DNA of 64,000 bases from Oceanitalea stevensii (lineage in GTDB: Bacteria > Actinomycetota > Actinomycetes > Actinomycetales > Actinomycetaceae). Within the stretch, counting starts at the first letter, position 1. Each line of letters opens with the position of its first letter. A program made the translations under genes and the position numbers. The stretch is from positions 528,149 through 592,148 of the forward strand of contig NZ_JACSPO010000001.1 of NCBI RefSeq assembly GCF_014837105.1. Direction: 5' to 3'. Positions 63,429 to 64,000 of this stretch are shown in pieces. A model generated the notes under the pieces. The model did not search any database. It saw only the letters and a program-made list of their open reading frames with translations, and had not been told where the DNA came from.

Positions 63429-64000
63429 ATGACGCGCGCGCTGGCCTGGCTCGAACCGCCGTCGCCCACCCCCGTGGCGGCGGTGCTCGCGGCGCGGCCC
63501 GGCCTCGGCGGTGAACGGTACGACGGACTGCTCGTGGCCACGCCGGGCGGGGGCCTGGCGCCCGTGGACGTGCTCTGCGGCCCGGCAGGCCGGGCGTGGT
63601 CCCTGCAGGGTGTCGTGCCGCCCGGGGCGGCGCTGGCGCGCGCCACGGCGGTGTGGGTCCACACCGGGCGTCTGTGCCCGGAGCGGGCGGAGGTCGTCGT
63701 CGAGCCGGGACGACGCCTGCACGCGATCGCTGTGGTCCACCGGCAGCGGCTGGAGGCGGCAGACGTCGAGCGTCTGGGCGGTGTCCCGACGACGACGCCG
63801 CTGCGCACCGCCGTCGACCTCCTGTGCTTCGCGGAGGGCGGGCTCGCCGTCGCGGGCACGTGCGCCCTCGTCCTCGGCGGGCTCGCGCCGTCGCAGGTGC
63901 GTGAGGCGCTGAACCGTCCCGGCCGCCGGGCGCCGGTCCGGCGCGCCACGGCCCTCCTCACGGCGGCCGAGGACGCGGCGGGGGGGGGGGGGGGGGGGGG
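63429..64000 (+). CDS. AbiEi/DUF559-like protein, N-terminal part cut by the sequence end
   Basis: Frame open from ATG 63429 to the end (190 codons, the last seven being the G homopolymer). Residues about 85-125 include VVVEPGRRLHAIAVVHRQ and GVPTTTPLRTAVDLLCFAE, the segment I associate with actinobacterial AbiEi-antitoxin-like/DUF559 proteins, which continue with a nuclease-like end not seen here. Weak ribosome-binding site. Function unknown; the true 3' part is missing. Confidence 0.55.
   Translation, partial: MTRALAWLEPPSPTPVAAVLAARPGLGGERYDGLLVATPGGGLAPVDVLCGPAGRAWSLQGVVPPGAALARATAVWVHTGRLCPERAEVVVEPGRRLHAIAVVHRQRLEAADVERLGGVPTTTPLRTAVDLLCFAEGGLAVAGTCALVLGGLAPSQVREALNRPGRRAPVRRATALLTAAEDAAGGGGGG

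Overview
This window is a gene-dense, very G+C-rich stretch of actinobacterial chromosome. The gene content and order (sepH, DUF4193, DUF3093, dut-DUF3710-OB-DUF3159-trkA, thrS-HIT-PI synthase-pimA, pdxS/pdxT-yebC-ruvCAB-yajC-secDF-apt-rel) and a mycothiol-type enzyme point to the order Micrococcales, probably the Intrasporangiaceae/Ornithinimicrobiaceae neighbourhood. The genus cannot be fixed from sequence alone. I see no insertion sequence, prophage, integrase or CRISPR array, and codon use looks uniform. The last 21 bases are all G, which looks like a contig end with a sequencing artefact.

Layout. 1-5.3 kb: tail of a DUF5998 gene, a phosphodiesterase, thymidine kinase, sepH (division), an inositol-phosphatase-like enzyme, DUF4193 zinc ribbon, DUF3093. 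5.4-12 kb: dut-DUF3710-OB-fold-DUF3159 run, facing a pair of TrkA-type potassium regulators, then an unusual membrane protein in the place of an APC permease, and a TRAM RNA methyltransferase. 12-21.5 kb: central metabolism (aconitase, dxs, pyruvate formate-lyase and its activase) with two repeat arrays. 21.6-32.5 kb: fatty-acid oxidation fusion protein, RNase D, DUF3000, an ATP-grasp carboxylate-amine ligase, RlmA-type methyltransferase, yaaA, a flavin monooxygenase-like protein, two tandem Fem-type peptidyltransferases and a small USP-like protein. 32.6-39 kb: treX-treY-treZ, converting glycogen or maltodextrin to trehalose. 39-42.4 kb: YgjV-like protein, pabC/pabB-type genes and four tRNA genes (Val-CAC, Gly-GCC, Cys-GCA, Val-GAC). 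42.4-50.4 kb: mycothiol-dependent isomerase-like protein, thrS, and a tightly overlapping phosphatidylinositol-mannoside operon, then a PrsW-type protease. 50.4-63.3 kb: vitamin B6 synthesis (pdxS, Nudix, pdxT), yebC, ruvCAB, yajC-secD-secF-apt and rel. 63.4-64 kb: start of an AbiEi/DUF559-like gene cut by the end of the sequence.

The regulatory and non-coding layer is the most unusual part. Ten genes have a TAnnnT -10 hexamer only 6-8 bases before the start codon, which implies leaderless transcripts. Most convergent gene junctions carry palindromic repeats from three recognisable families: a TAACAA(C/G)T(C/G)AGCT..TCGGCG family, a CCCGCATATGCGG pair element, and a CGCCGAYCTGYGCRCAGGTC element. 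A six-copy array of the first family sits just upstream of dxs. Candidate operators precede acnA and pflB, and a GGAAC-N16-CGTT promoter precedes the DUF4193 gene.
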